A stretch of DNA of 18,810 nt from Deinococcus sp. GTDB taxonomy: Bacteria > Deinococcota > Deinococci > Deinococcales > Deinococcaceae. How positions within the stretch are numbered: the first letter of the stretch is position 1; every line of letters begins with the position of its first letter. Below, in pieces: positions 1 through 6,817 of this stretch. A program made the position numbers and the translations under genes. The notes beneath the pieces are model-generated. The model made no database searches. It had not been told where the DNA came from and worked only from the letters and a program-made list of their open reading frames with translations. Location of the stretch: NCBI GenBank assembly GCA_030524065.1, contig JAUNHF010000004.1, positions 1-18,810 of the forward strand. Reading direction: 5' to 3'.

Positions 1-107
1 GCGAGTGACATACCCGCGGGGCATTCTAGCGCAGGCCCACCCCGCCGGGCGTGCCCAGCCTCGGCCGGCCCCGCCTCGGTCTGCCCCACGCGGGCCCTGC
101 GGCCCCC

Positions 108-488
108 TTAGCGCCGCAGGCTGAGCACAGCCAGCCAGACCAGACCCGTGATCATCAGCACCCCGCCGATGGGAGTAATTGCTCCCAGCCAGCGCACGTT
201 CAGCCCCACCAGCAGATACAGGCTCAGGCTAAAAATCACGCTTCCGAGCAGCAGCAGCCGCAGCGGCCAGCCACCATAGCCGGCCGCGCCCAGCGCCAAC
301 AGGGCGAGCGCGGCATACATCTGATAGCGCACGCCAGTCTCAAAGATCGCCAGGTCGGGGGCGCTCAGGCGGCCGCTCAGGGCGTGGGCGCCGAACGCAC
401 CCAGCGCGATGCCCAGCGCCGCCCACAGGGCTCCAGCCGGCAGAGCGCGGCTCGCGCGGGGCACCGGGGTCAACAAGGGAGAAGTCAT
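108..488 (-). CDS. DUF423 family small integral membrane protein
   Basis: This 126-residue protein is almost wholly hydrophobic, with about four membrane helices. It carries the DUF423 signature near residues 25-60: an LGAFGAHAL stretch followed by FETGVRYQMYAALALL. Family members (YgdD-like) are inner-membrane proteins of unknown function and similar length, so the gene looks complete. The ATG at 488 is chosen because a TAGACT -10 box (495-500, read on this strand) ends six bases before it, giving a leaderless transcript. There is no Shine-Dalgarno sequence. It is transcribed divergently from the 3D-domain gene, across the 553-base structured gap. Family assignment is firm; the role is unknown. 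Confidence 0.9.
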   Translation of the reverse strand: MTSPLLTPVPRASRALPAGALWAALGIALGAFGAHALSGRLSAPDLAIFETGVRYQMYAALALLALGAAGYGGWPLRLLLLGSVIFSLSLYLLVGLNVRWLGAITPIGGVLMITGLVWLAVLSLRR

Positions 489-494
489 GCCCCC

Positions 495-500
495 AGTCTA
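495..500 (-). promoter_or_regulatory. -10 box of a leaderless promoter for the DUF423 gene
   Basis: On the minus strand the hexamer reads TAGACT and is followed by six bases (GGGGGC) before the ATG. Transcription would therefore begin at or beside the A of the start codon. No convincing -35 box is seen. Confidence 0.6.
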
Positions 501-643
501 AATGGCTGCCGGTTCAGGCAAAGTCGCATCAGGCCCGCTGCGCCCAACAGCCACCCGCCGCCTGGGCCAGATGAGAGACGGCGACGAATGTGAGACTCCT
601 TCGCCGGCACCGCGACCACATCCCAGAGCCACTTTGCGCTGTG

Positions 644-734
644 ACCATAGGCACATTCGGCCTCCCGGTGCGGGTCAGGTGCGGCCTCTCGATCAGGTAG
701 GTGTGATCACACTCTCATCACCCCTGCCTATGGT
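644..734. repeat. Long-range inverted repeat enclosing a palindrome, in the large intergenic gap
   Basis: ACCATAGGCA (644-653) and TGCCTATGGT (725-734) are perfect 10-base complements that could close a stem around 71 bases. Inside lies the perfect 12-base palindrome GTGTGATCACAC (701-712). The unit looks like the base helix of a folded RNA or like a small dispersed repeat. I compared it by eye with TPP, cobalamin, c-di-AMP and other common riboswitch cores and found no match. It lies about 310 bases upstream of the 3D-domain gene. Confidence 0.5.
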
Positions 735-749
735 GAAGGCAGCTGCGTC

Positions 750-805
750 CCCCCTGCTCGGTCCCTGGGTCCGCACCCATTTCCCAGGGCAGCCGAGCAG
801 GAGGG
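750..805. repeat. Two-tier hairpin (nested inverted repeats)
   Basis: CCTGCTCGG (753-761) pairs with CCGAGCAGG (793-801). Inside it CCCTGGG (763-769) pairs with CCCAGGG (783-789), leaving a 13-base loop. Allowing one bulged A, CCC/GGG extends the outer stem to 750-805. Sixteen perfect base pairs in two tiers are unlikely by chance. There is no T-run on the plus side, so it is not a classical terminator; it starts 16 bases after the 644-734 unit. Confidence 0.55.
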
Positions 806-1041
806 ATACGGCCACTGCGGAAAATCATGGGAATTTTCTCATACAAATGAAACCGGAAACAGGGTCCAGACCAGCCGAAGTTGCTAGGTTCTGAAAGCCA
901 TTCGGGGAGTGTGCCCGGAGGCCACGCTGGGCCGGAGGACTTTGCCTCTGGCGCAGGCGGCGGCCTTCTTCCCACCTTCCCCGCGTTTTTTGCCCTGCCT
1001 CACCCAAAGATTGCCCCCAGTGGGCAGTACCAAGGAGCTTC

Positions 1042-1626
1042 ATGCCAAACCACACAATGCTGACCGCGCTGGCTACCGCCGCGCTGGGCGTTTTTGCCCT
1101 CACTTCCCCTGCCCTGGCCCTACCGCCCCTTCCAGCTGCTCAGCTGGCCGACCGCGCTGTGCAGTCGGCACTTAGCCAATCAGGCCTGGGCAGCGACGCT
1201 GTCCGCCCCCTGCCATATGTGAACCCAGCGGTGACCCTGACCCCCACCCGGACGACTGCCGAGCAGCCCAGCGACGTGGTACTGGGGGCCCGCGCTCCGG
1301 CTGGCCGCACCGCTGTACTCAAGTCCACCGCCTACAACAGCCTCTCGGCCCAGACCGATTCCACCCCGCACATTACCGCGACCGGCACGCGCACCCGGCC
1401 CGGCGTGGTGGCCCTGAGCCGCGACATGCTGCGCCTGTTTCCTTACGGCACCCGCCTGCGCATTCAGGACCTCAGTGGCCGTCACCCCTACGTGAATGGC
1501 CGCATCTTCGTGGTGGAAGACACCATGCACGCCCGCAAGCGCAACCAGATTGACGTCTGGATGCCCACCCGCTCTCAGGCGATGAGCTGGGGCGTGCGCA
1601 ATGTCCGCGTGACTGTGGTCCGGTAA
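1042..1626 (+). CDS. Secreted 3D-domain protein (putative cell-wall-associated)
   Basis: The 194-residue product has an N-terminal signal peptide (hydrophobic segment about 6-26, likely cleaved after an Ala-rich stretch). Its C-terminal 3D domain spans about residues 92-194. Visible landmarks are STAYNS (95-100), the ITATGTRTRPGVVAL region, FPYGTRLRIQD (133-143), VVEDTM (157-162) and IDVWM (170-174). Asp160 and Asp171 are among the acidic residues for which the fold is named. The domain resembles the catalytic double-psi barrel of lytic transglycosylases such as MltA and occurs in cell-wall proteins including resuscitation-promoting factors. Catalysis is not proven here. An AAGGAG site (1032-1037) lies four bases before the ATG; the ATG at 1057 is a possible alternative start. 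Confidence 0.85.
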   Translation: MPNHTMLTALATAALGVFALTSPALALPPLPAAQLADRAVQSALSQSGLGSDAVRPLPYVNPAVTLTPTRTTAEQPSDVVLGARAPAGRTAVLKSTAYNSLSAQTDSTPHITATGTRTRPGVVALSRDMLRLFPYGTRLRIQDLSGRHPYVNGRIFVVEDTMHARKRNQIDVWMPTRSQAMSWGVRNVRVTVVR

Positions 1627-1647
1627 CCGGCAAAGACCAGCAAACGG

Positions 1648-1699
1648 CAGAAAGCAGAAGGCAGGGAACGCTCCCCCACCTTCTGCTTTCTGTTTTCTT
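1648..1699 (+). terminator. Strong rho-independent terminator after the 3D-domain gene
   Basis: CAGAAAGCAGAAGG (1648-1661) and CCTTCTGCTTTCTG (1679-1692) form a perfect 14-bp stem. A second small GGGA/TCCC stem (1664-1667 with 1672-1675) lies inside the loop. The right arm is followed by a T-rich tract, TTTTCTTTT. It separates the 3D-domain gene from the permease. Confidence 0.85.
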
Positions 1700-1755
1700 T
1701 TGCCTTGCTCCCCCGCAGTTCCTCGCCACGTTCTGTCTCTCAGCTCCTTTTCGCT

Positions 1756-2964
1756 ATGCTGAGCCCCACTGTGCCTTCTTCTGCTTCTGCCCCGGCCACT
1801 GCCGCCCGGCGCCTGCCCTGGCTGCTGGCCCGCGCCCACCTGGGCAAGCGCCGTACCCAGAACCTGCTGACCGTGGCGGGCATCGCCGTAGGCGTAGCGG
1901 TACTGATCGCTGCGCTCAGCCTCACCAACGGCTTTACCGGCGCCCTGATCAGCGCCACCCTGCGGGCCAGCCCCCACCTCAGCATGCAGCCGTACACCCC
2001 AGGCGGCCAGGACCGGGCCATAGAGCAGGCCCTGGCCGCGAACAGCGAGGTGGCCGCCTTTACCCCTTTCCTGGCCGACAAGGCGCTGCTCACCCGCCCC
2101 GCCGACCAGTACCGCGGGGCAGGTACCGATTTCAGCACCCTGTTTGGGGTTGGCCCACAGGCCGCCGACGTGCTGGAACTGCGCCCTGAAGAGGGACAGC
2201 TGCTCAGGACACTGGGCAACGGCGAGATTCTGCTGGGGGCGGCGCTGGCCCGCAATATCGGGGCCTACCCGGGGGAGCGGATCAATCTGCTCAACAGCGG
2301 GCAGCAGCGCCGCGAAATGACCGTCAAGGGCGTCTTTCATACCGGCAATTATCTGATTGACTCCGGCTACGCCTTTACCAGCCTGGGCACCTTGCAGCAG
2401 GTGCAGGGCACCGGCAACATCACCGGCTACCAGGTCCGCCTGGCTGACCCGGAACGGGCGCCGCAGGTGGGGGATGCCCTGACGGCGCAGTTGCCTTACG
2501 CCGCCACCCCCTGGCAGTCACTGTACGGCACGCTGCTGGACCAGCTGAAGCTGCAAAAGCAGGTGATCGGCTTTGTGGTGTTTCTGATCGTGATCGTGGC
2601 GGCCTTCGGTATCGCCAACGTGATGACGCTGGCCGTGTTCGAAAAGACCCAGGAAATCGCCATCCTGCGGGCCATCGGGGCCACACAGGGCACCATTACC
2701 CGCACCTTCTTGCTTGAAGGGCTTGTCCTGGGCCTGGGGGGGTTGCTGCTGGGCAACCTGCTGGGCCTGGGCATCGCCGCCTACTTCACTGCGCGCCCTT
2801 TTCAGATTCCCGGCGACCTGTATTTCATCACCACGCTCCCAGTGCAGGTGCGCCTGACCGACTTGCTGTGGGTCAATGCGGTGGGCCTGCTGACCACATT
2901 GCTGGCAGCGCTGATTCCGGCACGCCGCGCTGCGAGCATCGAGCCGGCCCGGATCATTCGTTAG
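1756..2964 (+). CDS. ABC transporter permease of the MacB/LolC-FtsX type
   Basis: This 402-residue protein has the topology of a type VII (MacB/LolCE-like) permease. A first helix lies at about 36-58, a large extracytoplasmic MacB_PCD-type domain at about 60-262, and a C-terminal FtsX domain holds three helices (about 270-292, 316-342 and 370-388). The EIAILRAIGAT motif (300-310) after the second helix is typical of the family. Such permeases pair with an ATPase to extrude or release lipoproteins, peptides or drugs without carrying substrate through the membrane. No ATPase gene lies next to it, so its partner is elsewhere. I chose the ATG at 1756; an in-frame TTG at 1705 would add 17 polar residues overlapping the region after the terminator. 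Neither start has a clear ribosome binding site. The substrate cannot be inferred. Confidence 0.85.
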   Translation: MLSPTVPSSASAPATAARRLPWLLARAHLGKRRTQNLLTVAGIAVGVAVLIAALSLTNGFTGALISATLRASPHLSMQPYTPGGQDRAIEQALAANSEVAAFTPFLADKALLTRPADQYRGAGTDFSTLFGVGPQAADVLELRPEEGQLLRTLGNGEILLGAALARNIGAYPGERINLLNSGQQRREMTVKGVFHTGNYLIDSGYAFTSLGTLQQVQGTGNITGYQVRLADPERAPQVGDALTAQLPYAATPWQSLYGTLLDQLKLQKQVIGFVVFLIVIVAAFGIANVMTLAVFEKTQEIAILRAIGATQGTITRTFLLEGLVLGLGGLLLGNLLGLGIAAYFTARPFQIPGDLYFITTLPVQVRLTDLLWVNAVGLLTTLLAALIPARRAASIEPARIIR

Positions 2965-3145
2965 GGGGGCCGATGGCGGCCAGAGTCAGAGAAAATGCCC
3001 TGGGACGTTGCCAGTTATCGCCAGCCACTGCGTGCAGGACGGCCTTTTCGGAGTGCTGGTCAGAAAGCCAACAGGTCTGACGGTGGCCTGAATGACTATT
3101 AACCTTGCGCCCGTCCCGTCTCACGGTGGGTCAAGTTGGGGGCCG

Positions 3146-3151
3146 TAGCCT
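3146..3151 (+). promoter_or_regulatory. -10 box of a leaderless promoter for the DUF4384/PEGA gene
   Basis: TAGCCT ends six bases before the ATG at 3158, the same spacing as at several other genes here. No good -35 box is seen at the expected distance. Confidence 0.5.
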
Positions 3152-3157
3152 GAGCCC

Positions 3158-4240
3158 ATGAACAAAACGATCAAAGCAGCTTTGCTCCCCTTGACCCTGC
3201 TGGCCGGTTCGGCCGGTGCCCAGACCATCAGCGCCCAGAGCATCATCGTGAACCCCACCCAGCCCGACCTGAATGTTCAGGTCAGCGTGGACAAGGACAG
3301 TACCGGCAACGCCGTGCCTTCTTACCGCATCGGTGAAGGCATCAAGCTGAACGTCAAGACCAACCGTGACGCTTACGTGTATCTGTTCAATGTGGGCGCC
3401 GACGGCAAAGTGGACCAGATTCTGCCCAACCGCCTGAGCGGCTCCAACTACGTGCCCGCCAACTCTACATGGACCTTCCCTGCTGCCAACGCCAACTTCA
3501 GCTACAGCGTGGACGGCCCCGCCGGCCTGAACAAGGTACTGGCCCTCGCCAGCCTGACCGAGCTGAGCCTGAATGACCTGGCCAACTTTGAAAATGCCCA
3601 GAGCCAGTTCGCCAACGTGAACGTGAGCGGTCAGCAGGGTCTGGCCCAGGCCCTGAGCATCGTCGTCAACCCCCTGCCCCAGAACAGCTGGGTCAGCGAC
3701 ACCGCTTTCTTTGACGTGACCGAGCGTACCCCGGTCCGTACCGGTAGCCTGTTTGTGGGCACCAACGTGAACAATGCCTCGGTGATCCTCAACGGCCGCG
3801 TCCTGGGCGCCGCGAACCAGACTTTCGGCGGCATTCAGCCGGGCAGCTACCCTGTGCGCATCGCCGCTCCCGGCTTCGCTGATTTCCGCACCACCGTGAC
3901 TGTGGCCCAGGGCCGCACCACCAACCTGAACGTGGACTTCCGTGGCGGCTCGGTAAGCCCCGCCCCCGTGACCCCAGCTCCGGTTTCCGGCAGCTACAAC
4001 GTGACCGTGCGCAGCAGCCTGAACGGTGGCCGCGTATTCATGAACGGCAACGAAGTGGGCACCATCCGCAACGGTCAGGTGACGGCCAGCGTGCCCCGTG
4101 GTCAGTATCAGATTGTGATCGTGGCTCCGAACCAGCCTGCCGAAATCGCCACCATCAACGTGAACCGTGACGGCGGCATCAACCTCAGCCAGGCTCCCCG
4201 CACCACCACCATCAACCTGCTGGACCTGCTGTTCCGCTAA
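3158..4240 (+). CDS. Secreted DUF4384 protein with two PEGA domains
   Basis: The 360-residue product begins with a clear signal peptide (KxxK, then a hydrophobic core, cleaved near AGSAGA/QT at about 21). A DUF4384 domain covers about 45-175, with the typical YRIGEGIKLNVKTNRDAYVYLFN and QILPN features. Two PEGA-type beta domains follow (about 196-262 and 280-338), joined by a short Pro-rich linker. DUF4384 and PEGA domains occur in surface-layer-associated and envelope proteins. The protein therefore likely sits in the periplasm or cell surface; no enzyme residues are apparent. Codon use leans to CGT for Arg and to AAC and CTG more than in neighbours, suggesting high expression (inference). 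It has its own terminator immediately downstream. Confidence 0.88.
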   Translation: MNKTIKAALLPLTLLAGSAGAQTISAQSIIVNPTQPDLNVQVSVDKDSTGNAVPSYRIGEGIKLNVKTNRDAYVYLFNVGADGKVDQILPNRLSGSNYVPANSTWTFPAANANFSYSVDGPAGLNKVLALASLTELSLNDLANFENAQSQFANVNVSGQQGLAQALSIVVNPLPQNSWVSDTAFFDVTERTPVRTGSLFVGTNVNNASVILNGRVLGAANQTFGGIQPGSYPVRIAAPGFADFRTTVTVAQGRTTNLNVDFRGGSVSPAPVTPAPVSGSYNVTVRSSLNGGRVFMNGNEVGTIRNGQVTASVPRGQYQIVIVAPNQPAEIATINVNRDGGINLSQAPRTTTINLLDLLFR

Positions 4241-4259
4241 GCCCCGCTTCCTGACATTG

Positions 4260-4289
4260 GCCCCTGCCTCTATGGGTGGGGGCTTTTTC
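4260..4289 (+). terminator. Rho-independent terminator after the DUF4384/PEGA gene
   Basis: GCCCC (4260-4264) pairs with GGGGC (4279-4283). Two G-U pairs and two G-C pairs extend the stem, with a six-base loop, and a run of five T follows at 4284-4288. It begins about 20 bases after the stop codon. Confidence 0.8.
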
Positions 4290-4391
4290 AGGTTACCTTC
4301 TGCGTGTCATCTTCCCTTGACCTTGGCCGTCTCCAGCTTGCCGGCGCCCGAACTGGCGGGACCCAGAACATTCCCCCCAATCCACTGACGT

Positions 4392-4397
4392 TAGACT
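4392..4397 (+). promoter_or_regulatory. -10 box of a leaderless promoter for rlmN
   Basis: TAGACT ends six bases before the ATG at 4404. The same hexamer and spacing occur before the DUF423 gene. Confidence 0.6.
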
Positions 4398-4403
4398 GGT
4401 CTG

Positions 4404-5483
4404 ATGATCGCCGCGCCCACCACCGCCACTGCTGCTCAGGCTCCCCAGCCGCTGCTGCTGGACCTGCACCCCGATGACTATCCCTTGCCCGGCTTTCGGC
4501 GCAAGCAGCTGCTGGAGTGGGTGTATGGGCAGGGGGTAGGCGAGTTCGGACAAATGCACACACTGCCCGCCGAAATGCGCGGCGAGTTGGAACGCGGCTG
4601 GCGGCTGAACCCCTTTACCGATATTGAGACTTTTCGCAGCGACGACGGCTCGGTCAAGTACCTCTTTACCCTGCCCGATGGCCGGCAGATGGAAGCGGTG
4701 TACATGCCCTACCTGGACCGCAAGACCATTTGCGTGAGCACCATGGTAGGCTGCCCGGCCCGCTGCGCTTTTTGCGCGACCGGGGCAATGGGCTTTGGGC
4801 GCAACCTGAGCGCCGGTGAAATCGTGGGGCAGGTGCTGGCGGTGGCGGGCGGCGAGGGTATTGAGCCCCGCGAAATCCGCAATCTGGTCTTTATGGGCAT
4901 GGGCGAAGCCATGCTGAACTACGAGAACACTATGGCGGCCGCCCGAATTCTGCTGCACCCGCAGGCGCTGGGCATGAGCAAGCGCCGCGTGACCCTCAGT
5001 ACGGTGGGCATCGCCAAGGGCATTCGCCGCCTGGCCGAAGAAGACGACCTGGGCATCAAACTGGCAATCAGCCTGCATGCCCCGGACGAGGAAACCCGCC
5101 AGCAGATTATTCCGACCGGCGGGGCCAACTCGATTGACGAAATCATGCAGGCGGCCCGCGACTACCAATCCAAGACGGGCCGGCGCATCACCATGGAATA
5201 CACCATGCTGCGCGGCATCAACGACCACCTGTGGCAGGCCGAGCTGCTGGCCGAGCGCCTGGAAGGATTGGTCAGCCACGTGAACCTGATTCCCATGAAT
5301 CCCTGGCCCGGCAGCAACTTTGTCAGCAGTACCGAGGAGCAGATCCAGGCGTTCTACGATCTGCTGGAAGACCGGGGTGTAGACGTCAGCGTGCGGCGCT
5401 CCCGTGGCAAAGATGCGGGCGCGGCCTGCGGTCAGCTGGCGCTCAAGCGGCCTGGCGCGGCGCAGGGGCACGCCGGAGCTTAG
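4404..5483 (+). CDS. rlmN: 23S rRNA (adenine-2503-C2) / tRNA (adenine-37-C2) methyltransferase RlmN
   Basis: This 359-residue radical SAM enzyme uses two SAM molecules per turnover to methylate C2 of A2503 in 23S rRNA and, in many bacteria, A37 of some tRNAs. The [4Fe-4S]-binding motif is C117-x3-C121-x2-C124 (GCPARCAFC). Cys342 in [10 protein letters not shown] matches the methyl-carrying Cys355 of the E. coli enzyme, and Cys110 ([10 protein letters not shown]) matches its partner Cys118. The GMGE motif (165-168) reads GEAM rather than the usual GEPL. The length is close to the E. coli protein. The start follows a leaderless -10 box. The stop codon lies four bases before the TTG start of the acetyltransferase, so the two are probably translationally coupled. 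Confidence 0.96.
   Translation: MIAAPTTATAAQAPQPLLLDLHPDDYPLPGFRRKQLLEWVYGQGVGEFGQMHTLPAEMRGELERGWRLNPFTDIETFRSDDGSVKYLFTLPDGRQMEAVYMPYLDRKTICVSTMVGCPARCAFCATGAMGFGRNLSAGEIVGQVLAVAGGEGIEPREIRNLVFMGMGEAMLNYENTMAAARILLHPQALGMSKRRVTLSTVGIAKGIRRLAEEDDLGIKLAISLHAPDEETRQQIIPTGGANSIDEIMQAARDYQSKTGRRITMEYTMLRGINDHLWQAELLAERLEGLVSHVNLIPMNPWPGSNFVSSTEEQIQAFYDLLEDRGVDVSVRRSRGKDAGAACGQLALKRPGAAQGHAGA
5475..5478 (+). promoter_or_regulatory. Ribosome binding site deciding the TTG start of the acetyltransferase
   Basis: GGAG inside the last codons of rlmN lies nine bases before the TTG at 5488. It favours this start over an in-frame ATG at 5404, which would overlap rlmN by 80 bases and add 28 residues with no GNAT similarity. 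Confidence 0.6.
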
Positions 5484-5487
5484 GCCG

Positions 5488-5988
5488 TTGGAACTGCTCC
5501 CTCTGACCACCGAGCGCCTGCTGCTGAGGCCTTTTGCCGGGGAAGATGCAGCCGACCTGCACGCCTACCGCTCCCTGGATGGGGTGGCCCGCTTCCTGCT
5601 GGAGGATGCGTGGGACCAGGAGCGCACTGCCCAGAAGCTTGAGCAGCGGCGGCAGCAGGATGACCTGCGCTCCGGCCACCTGGCCCTTGCCTGTGAATAT
5701 GGGGGACGGGTGGTGGGCGACCTCTCGCTCTGGCTGACCGACGACACCGGCCTGAGCGCTGAAATCGGTTGGGTCTTTCACCCAGCGGTGGCTGGGAAGG
5801 GACTGGCCACCGAAGCTGTAAGGGCGGCGCTGGGGCTGGCTTTTGAAGGGTACGCCCTGCACCGCGTAGCCGCGCAAATGGACGCCCGCAATCTGGCCTC
5901 AGCCCGCCTGTGTGAGCGGGTCGGGATGCAGCGGGAAGCCCATCTGCGCCAGAACTGGTGGCACAGGGCGAATGGACTGACACTCTGA
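5488..5988 (+). CDS. GNAT family N-acetyltransferase (RimJ/RimL-like), frameshifted near its C-terminus
   Basis: The protein opens with the family-typical TTERLLLRPF (7-16). It carries the acetyl-CoA binding loop VAGKGLATEA (101-110) and the motif-B region LHRVAAQMDARNLASARLCERVGM (about 124-147). It should transfer acetyl from acetyl-CoA to an amine, such as a protein N-terminus or small molecule. After NWWHR (156-160) the open frame gives ANGLTL and stops. Reading one base back (-1) at about 5966-5968 continues as GEWTDTLIYAVLASD and stops at 6036-6038. That is the usual C-terminal ending of RimJ/RimL-type proteins. One G seems to be missing from the GGG at 5966-5968; it may be a true mutation or a sequence error. 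The TTG start at 5488 is preferred from its ribosome binding site and coupling with rlmN. Confidence 0.82.
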   Translation: MELLPLTTERLLLRPFAGEDAADLHAYRSLDGVARFLLEDAWDQERTAQKLEQRRQQDDLRSGHLALACEYGGRVVGDLSLWLTDDTGLSAEIGWVFHPAVAGKGLATEAVRAALGLAFEGYALHRVAAQMDARNLASARLCERVGMQREAHLRQNWWHRANGLTL

Positions 5989-6092
5989 TATACGCCGTGC
6001 TTGCCTCTGACCCGAAAGCCCCGGCCCCGGTGACCTGAGACGGCATTCCCTGGGAGTTCATCCACATTGAGAACGCCATAAGGCAGACATCA

Positions 6093-6114
6093 GCGCGAGT
6101 CTAGAGACTCGCGC
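6093..6114. promoter_or_regulatory. Palindrome directly before the start codon: possible operator or 5' hairpin
   Basis: GCGCGAGTCT (6093-6102) and AGACTCGCGC (6105-6114) are perfect 10-base complements separated by AG. The ATG of the next gene follows after one base. This could be a dimeric repressor site over the promoter, or an RNA hairpin that hides the start. No Shine-Dalgarno sequence or exact TANNNT box is present. Confidence 0.5.
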
Positions 6115-6115
6115 T

Positions 6116-6817
6116 ATGTTCACCACTTTACTGAGCCTGACCGCGCTTGCCTTCCCCGCCTGGAATGCTCCTGCACCTCAGGTGAGGACCGACAGCGTGC
6201 GCCCAGACGCTCATCAGGCGCGGGTGCTGGGCGCGGCCTACTGCTCTGGCAAGCCAGGCTGCCAGGTGGAGTTTGCTCCCATCGGCGCAGAAGGAGCCAA
6301 GCTGCCCGTGATGAACGGGCGAATCCCAACCAGCGTGGCCTTTGGTTCCTTCAGCGCACCAGGCCGCCAAGAAGCGCTGCTGACCCTCTGCCTGGCCCAG
6401 TCGGACAGCTGCGACGGTGTTACGCTACTGCGCCGCGAGCGGGGACAGTGGAAAGCCGTGCACCACACGCCAAACGTCACCGCGCAGGAATGCCTGAAGT
6501 TCCGCCGCTTTGATGGCCGTGATGCCCTGGCCTGCCGGGGCCACTTTGTCATGTACGGCTCAAAGCTGACGCTGGTCACGGCGGATGGGCGCCGCAGCAG
6601 CGAAAAAGTGCTGCTGGACGGCAACCTTCAGAACTGCGGCCAGGGCACCGCCACCGTGAATCAGCTGGGCGACTGGCGCAAGGAGGACGTAAACCGGGAC
6701 GGCCGCCCCGACCTGGTGGTAAATGTCGGGCGTTATCAGGTCGCGTCGGCGCAGTGCCCCCCAGCCGACGGGGCGCCCTTCACCACTGAAAAAACCGTTC
6801 GTCGCTGGGCGATGTAA
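6116..6817 (+). CDS. Secreted cysteine-rich protein of unknown function with a calcium-type DxNxDG motif
   Basis: I do not recognise a named family for this 233-residue protein. A short hydrophobic N-terminus (about 3-16) looks like a signal peptide, weak because it lacks an early basic residue. Eight cysteines (43, 49, 92, 99, 126, 140, 174 and 214) suggest up to four disulfides and export from the cytoplasm. Near the C-terminus DVNRDGRPDLVV (191-202) fits the Asp-rich loop of FG-GAP or VCBS repeats and other calcium-binding proteins. The ATG at 6116 directly follows a 10-base palindrome. The gene stands alone between the acetyltransferase and a small unknown. Secretion is a fair inference; the function is not known. 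Confidence 0.75.
   Translation: MFTTLLSLTALAFPAWNAPAPQVRTDSVRPDAHQARVLGAAYCSGKPGCQVEFAPIGAEGAKLPVMNGRIPTSVAFGSFSAPGRQEALLTLCLAQSDSCDGVTLLRRERGQWKAVHHTPNVTAQECLKFRRFDGRDALACRGHFVMYGSKLTLVTADGRRSSEKVLLDGNLQNCGQGTATVNQLGDWRKEDVNRDGRPDLVVNVGRYQVASAQCPPADGAPFTTEKTVRRWAM

Larger units (their letters stand above)
489..1041. other. Large gene-free region between divergent genes
   Basis: These 553 bases lie between the DUF423 gene and the 3D-domain gene. Open frames here look unlike proteins, being rich in Pro, Arg and His without any family motif. The region holds the two inverted-repeat units at 644-734 and 750-805, and an A/T-rich patch at 820-850 with a small GAAAAT/ATTTTC stem (820-825 with 833-838). 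A CGGCGA/TCGCCG stem (579-584 with 601-606) is also present. A short TGCCC/GGGCA hairpin (1012-1026) lies just before the ribosome binding site. I could not place a convincing promoter for the 3D-domain gene. Confidence 0.6.

Noticed and set aside
1..28. A minus-strand ATG at 9-11 with TAGAAT (23-28 on the plus strand reads ATTCTA) 11 bases upstream, as the start of a gene leaving the window
   Set aside because: Only three codons are visible and the spacing is longer than at the other genes, so coding cannot be judged.
644..734. The intergenic fold as a TPP, cobalamin or c-di-AMP riboswitch
   Set aside because: On the minus strand a CTGATC and a GGGGTG loosely recall TPP, but the remaining core blocks are missing. 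A GCCACTG near 811 lacks the rest of the cobalamin core. The c-di-AMP core was not found.
820..850. Radiation/desiccation response motif in the A/T-rich patch
   Set aside because: The patch does not contain the TTATGTnATTGACATAA-like palindrome.
1180..2340. A 386-residue minus-strand frame across the 3D-domain gene and the permease
   Set aside because: It crosses a strong terminator and two well-supported genes, and its product is low-complexity.
5404..5487. An ATG start for the acetyltransferase inside rlmN
   Set aside because: It would overlap rlmN by 80 bases and add residues with no GNAT similarity, while the TTG at 5488 has a ribosome binding site.
4293..5510. A 405-residue minus-strand frame opposite rlmN
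   Set aside because: RlmN is unmistakable on the plus strand; this is a G+C shadow.
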